A stretch of DNA of 64,000 bases from Streptomyces sp. MBT53 (GTDB lineage Bacteria > Actinomycetota > Actinomycetes > Streptomycetales > Streptomycetaceae): NCBI RefSeq assembly GCF_016654115.1, contig NZ_JAEQAZ010000063.1, forward strand, positions 22,089 through 86,088. Direction: 5' to 3'. The translations under genes were made by a program, and so were the position numbers. The first letter of the stretch is position 1. Every line of letters starts with the position of its first letter. Of this stretch, positions 62,905 to 64,000 are shown piece by piece. Under the pieces are notes generated by a model. That model worked only from the letters and a program-made list of their open reading frames with translations, made no database searches and was not told where the DNA came from.

Positions 62905-64000
62905 TCAGAGCCAGTCTTTCCGCTTGAAGATGACGTACAAACTGGTGCATACGACCGCCATCAGGATGATCGCGAAGGGATACCCGAGCACCCAGTGCAA
63001 CTCCGGCATCCGATCGAAGTTCATCCCGTAGATCGTCCCGACCAGCGTCGGAGCGAACAAAATAGCCGCCCATGACGAAATCTTCTTGATCTCCTCGTTC
63101 TGCTCGAACCCCGCCTCCGCCAACGCCCGCATCTCCGCGTTCTGTTGCTGGGTGACCAGGGTCGCGTTCACCGTGAGGATGTCCGTGAGGGCCTGGCGGA
63201 AGCCGTCGACCTGTTCGCTGGTGTGGGTGACGTGGTCGGCCACGTCGCGGAGGTAGCGCTGGAGTTCCTCGTCCGTGCCGTACTTGGCGAAGCCCGCCAT
63301 CAGGCTGTGCAGCATGCCGACCAGGGGGCGGGTGGCGCGCTGGAACTCGACCATTTCCCGGGAGAGTTCGTAGATGCGGCGGGAGACCGCGGGGTCGCCG
63401 CGGAAGACCTCCGTCTCGATCTCGTCGATGTTCTCGTCGATGTCGGTCTGGACGCCGGCGACCACCGGCGCGTAGCCGTCGACGACCGCGTCGAGGATCG
63501 CGTACAGCACCGCCTCGGGGCCGAGTCTCAGCAACTCCGGTGATTCCTCCATGCGTTGGCGGACGGCGGAGAGGTCGGGGGCCGCGCCGTGCCGGACCGT
63601 GATCACGAAGTCCGGGCCGACGAAGACGTGCAGTTCGCCGAAGTCGACCTCCTCCGGTGTGTCGAGATAGCGGGCGGCGCTCAGGACTACGAACAACGTC
63701 TCGCCGTAGCGTTCCAGTTTCGGGCGCTGGTGGGCCTCCAACGCGTCCTCGACCGCCAGTGGGTGGAGGTCGAACTCGGCGGCCAGGGAGAGGAGTTCGG
63801 CCTCGGTGGGGCGGGCGAGGCCGATCCACGCCATGCCGGACGGCTGTTCGCGCAGTTCGCGGAAGGTGTCGGCGAGGGTGTCCGGCGCCGAGACCCGCAC
63901 CCCGTCCCGGTACAGCGCGGCCTGGACGACGCTGCCCGCGTCGGAGGGTTCGGAGGGGGGTGCGTCGGTGGAGGAGGAGGGCGAGGGTTCGGGCTTGGGC
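62905..64000 (-). CDS. corA: CorA-type magnesium/cobalt transporter, partial (N-terminus outside window)
   Basis: The frame is open to the window edge, and the sequence before the GTG at 63900 (VVQAALYRDGVRVSAPDTLA) is family-typical, so the true start is beyond 64000. It has the large cytoplasmic domain (LHPLAVEDALEAHQRPKLER, QTDIDENIDEIETEVF), two C-terminal membrane helices and the signature YGMNFDRMPELHW, ending FKRKDWL. Transports divalent cations. Confidence 0.92.
   Translation of the reverse strand, partial: PKPEPSPSSSTDAPPSEPSDAGSVVQAALYRDGVRVSAPDTLADTFRELREQPSGMAWIGLARPTEAELLSLAAEFDLHPLAVEDALEAHQRPKLERYGETLFVVLSAARYLDTPEEVDFGELHVFVGPDFVITVRHGAAPDLSAVRQRMEESPELLRLGPEAVLYAILDAVVDGYAPVVAGVQTDIDENIDEIETEVFRGDPAVSRRIYELSREMVEFQRATRPLVGMLHSLMAGFAKYGTDEELQRYLRDVADHVTHTSEQVDGFRQALTDILTVNATLVTQQQNAEMRALAEAGFEQNEEIKKISSWAAILFAPTLVGTIYGMNFDRMPELHWVLGYPFAIILMAVVCTSLYVIFKRKDWL

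Overview
The window is high-GC actinobacterial DNA, almost certainly a Streptomyces chromosome. The evidence is dense third-position G/C, frequent GTG/TTG starts, an SsgA-like sporulation protein, DUF317, DUF3040, DUF4235, DUF6479 and DUF6879 family proteins, F420-dependent oxidoreductases and a SigB/SigF-family sigma factor. No tRNA, rRNA or CRISPR array was seen.

Layout. 0-5.1 kb: stress and envelope genes (partial F420 oxidoreductase, FAD/Rieske gene relic, SRPBCC protein, SsgA-like/holin-like/DUF3618/DUF4235 operon, PRC-barrel protein plus a membrane microprotein). 5.2-11.1 kb: a conflict-type island with a GntR regulator and a STAND ATPase on one strand, and a small protein with two tandem zeta-toxin-like kinases on the other, separated by palindromic operators. 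11.1-13.2 kb: second PRC-barrel/microprotein pair, a frameshifted GAF gene and a DUF6479 protein. 13.3-17.0 kb: a six-gene Mrp-type cation/proton antiporter module without MrpA. 17.1-32.7 kb: sigma factor, then a long metabolic/stress run (PfpI protein, FAD/FeS dehydrogenase, TPP enzyme, enolase-superfamily enzyme, GH15, SDR, flavin reductase, AI-2E transporter, F420 oxidoreductase, HAD phosphatase). Many of these genes carry the same promoter signature (GNNT, 15 nt, GGG[TC]AC), so they look like one sigma-B-type stress regulon.

33.9-42.8 kb: a translationally coupled operon of glycosyltransferase, two dCTP-deaminase-like proteins, a 5'-nucleotidase-like phosphatase and a MurA-like enolpyruvyl transferase. 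A serine hydrolase lies downstream, and a histidine-kinase-like ATPase, an XRE regulator and a flavoprotein lie upstream. This resembles an uncharacterised nucleotide/sugar-nucleotide pathway. 43.2-50.7 kb: a predicted immunity/conflict locus with an EACC1-like protein coupled to a caspase-nSTAND-TM-WD40 giant protein, divergent from three membrane proteins, two of which share a short repeated peptide module.

51-62.9 kb: an integrated mobilizable element with integrase, excisionase, XRE regulator, replication and helicase-loader genes and a DUF2637 membrane protein. Its relaxase and mobC are decayed, and a group II intron with a full maturase sits between 129-nt direct repeats. The window closes with a partial corA magnesium transporter next to the integrase end of the element.
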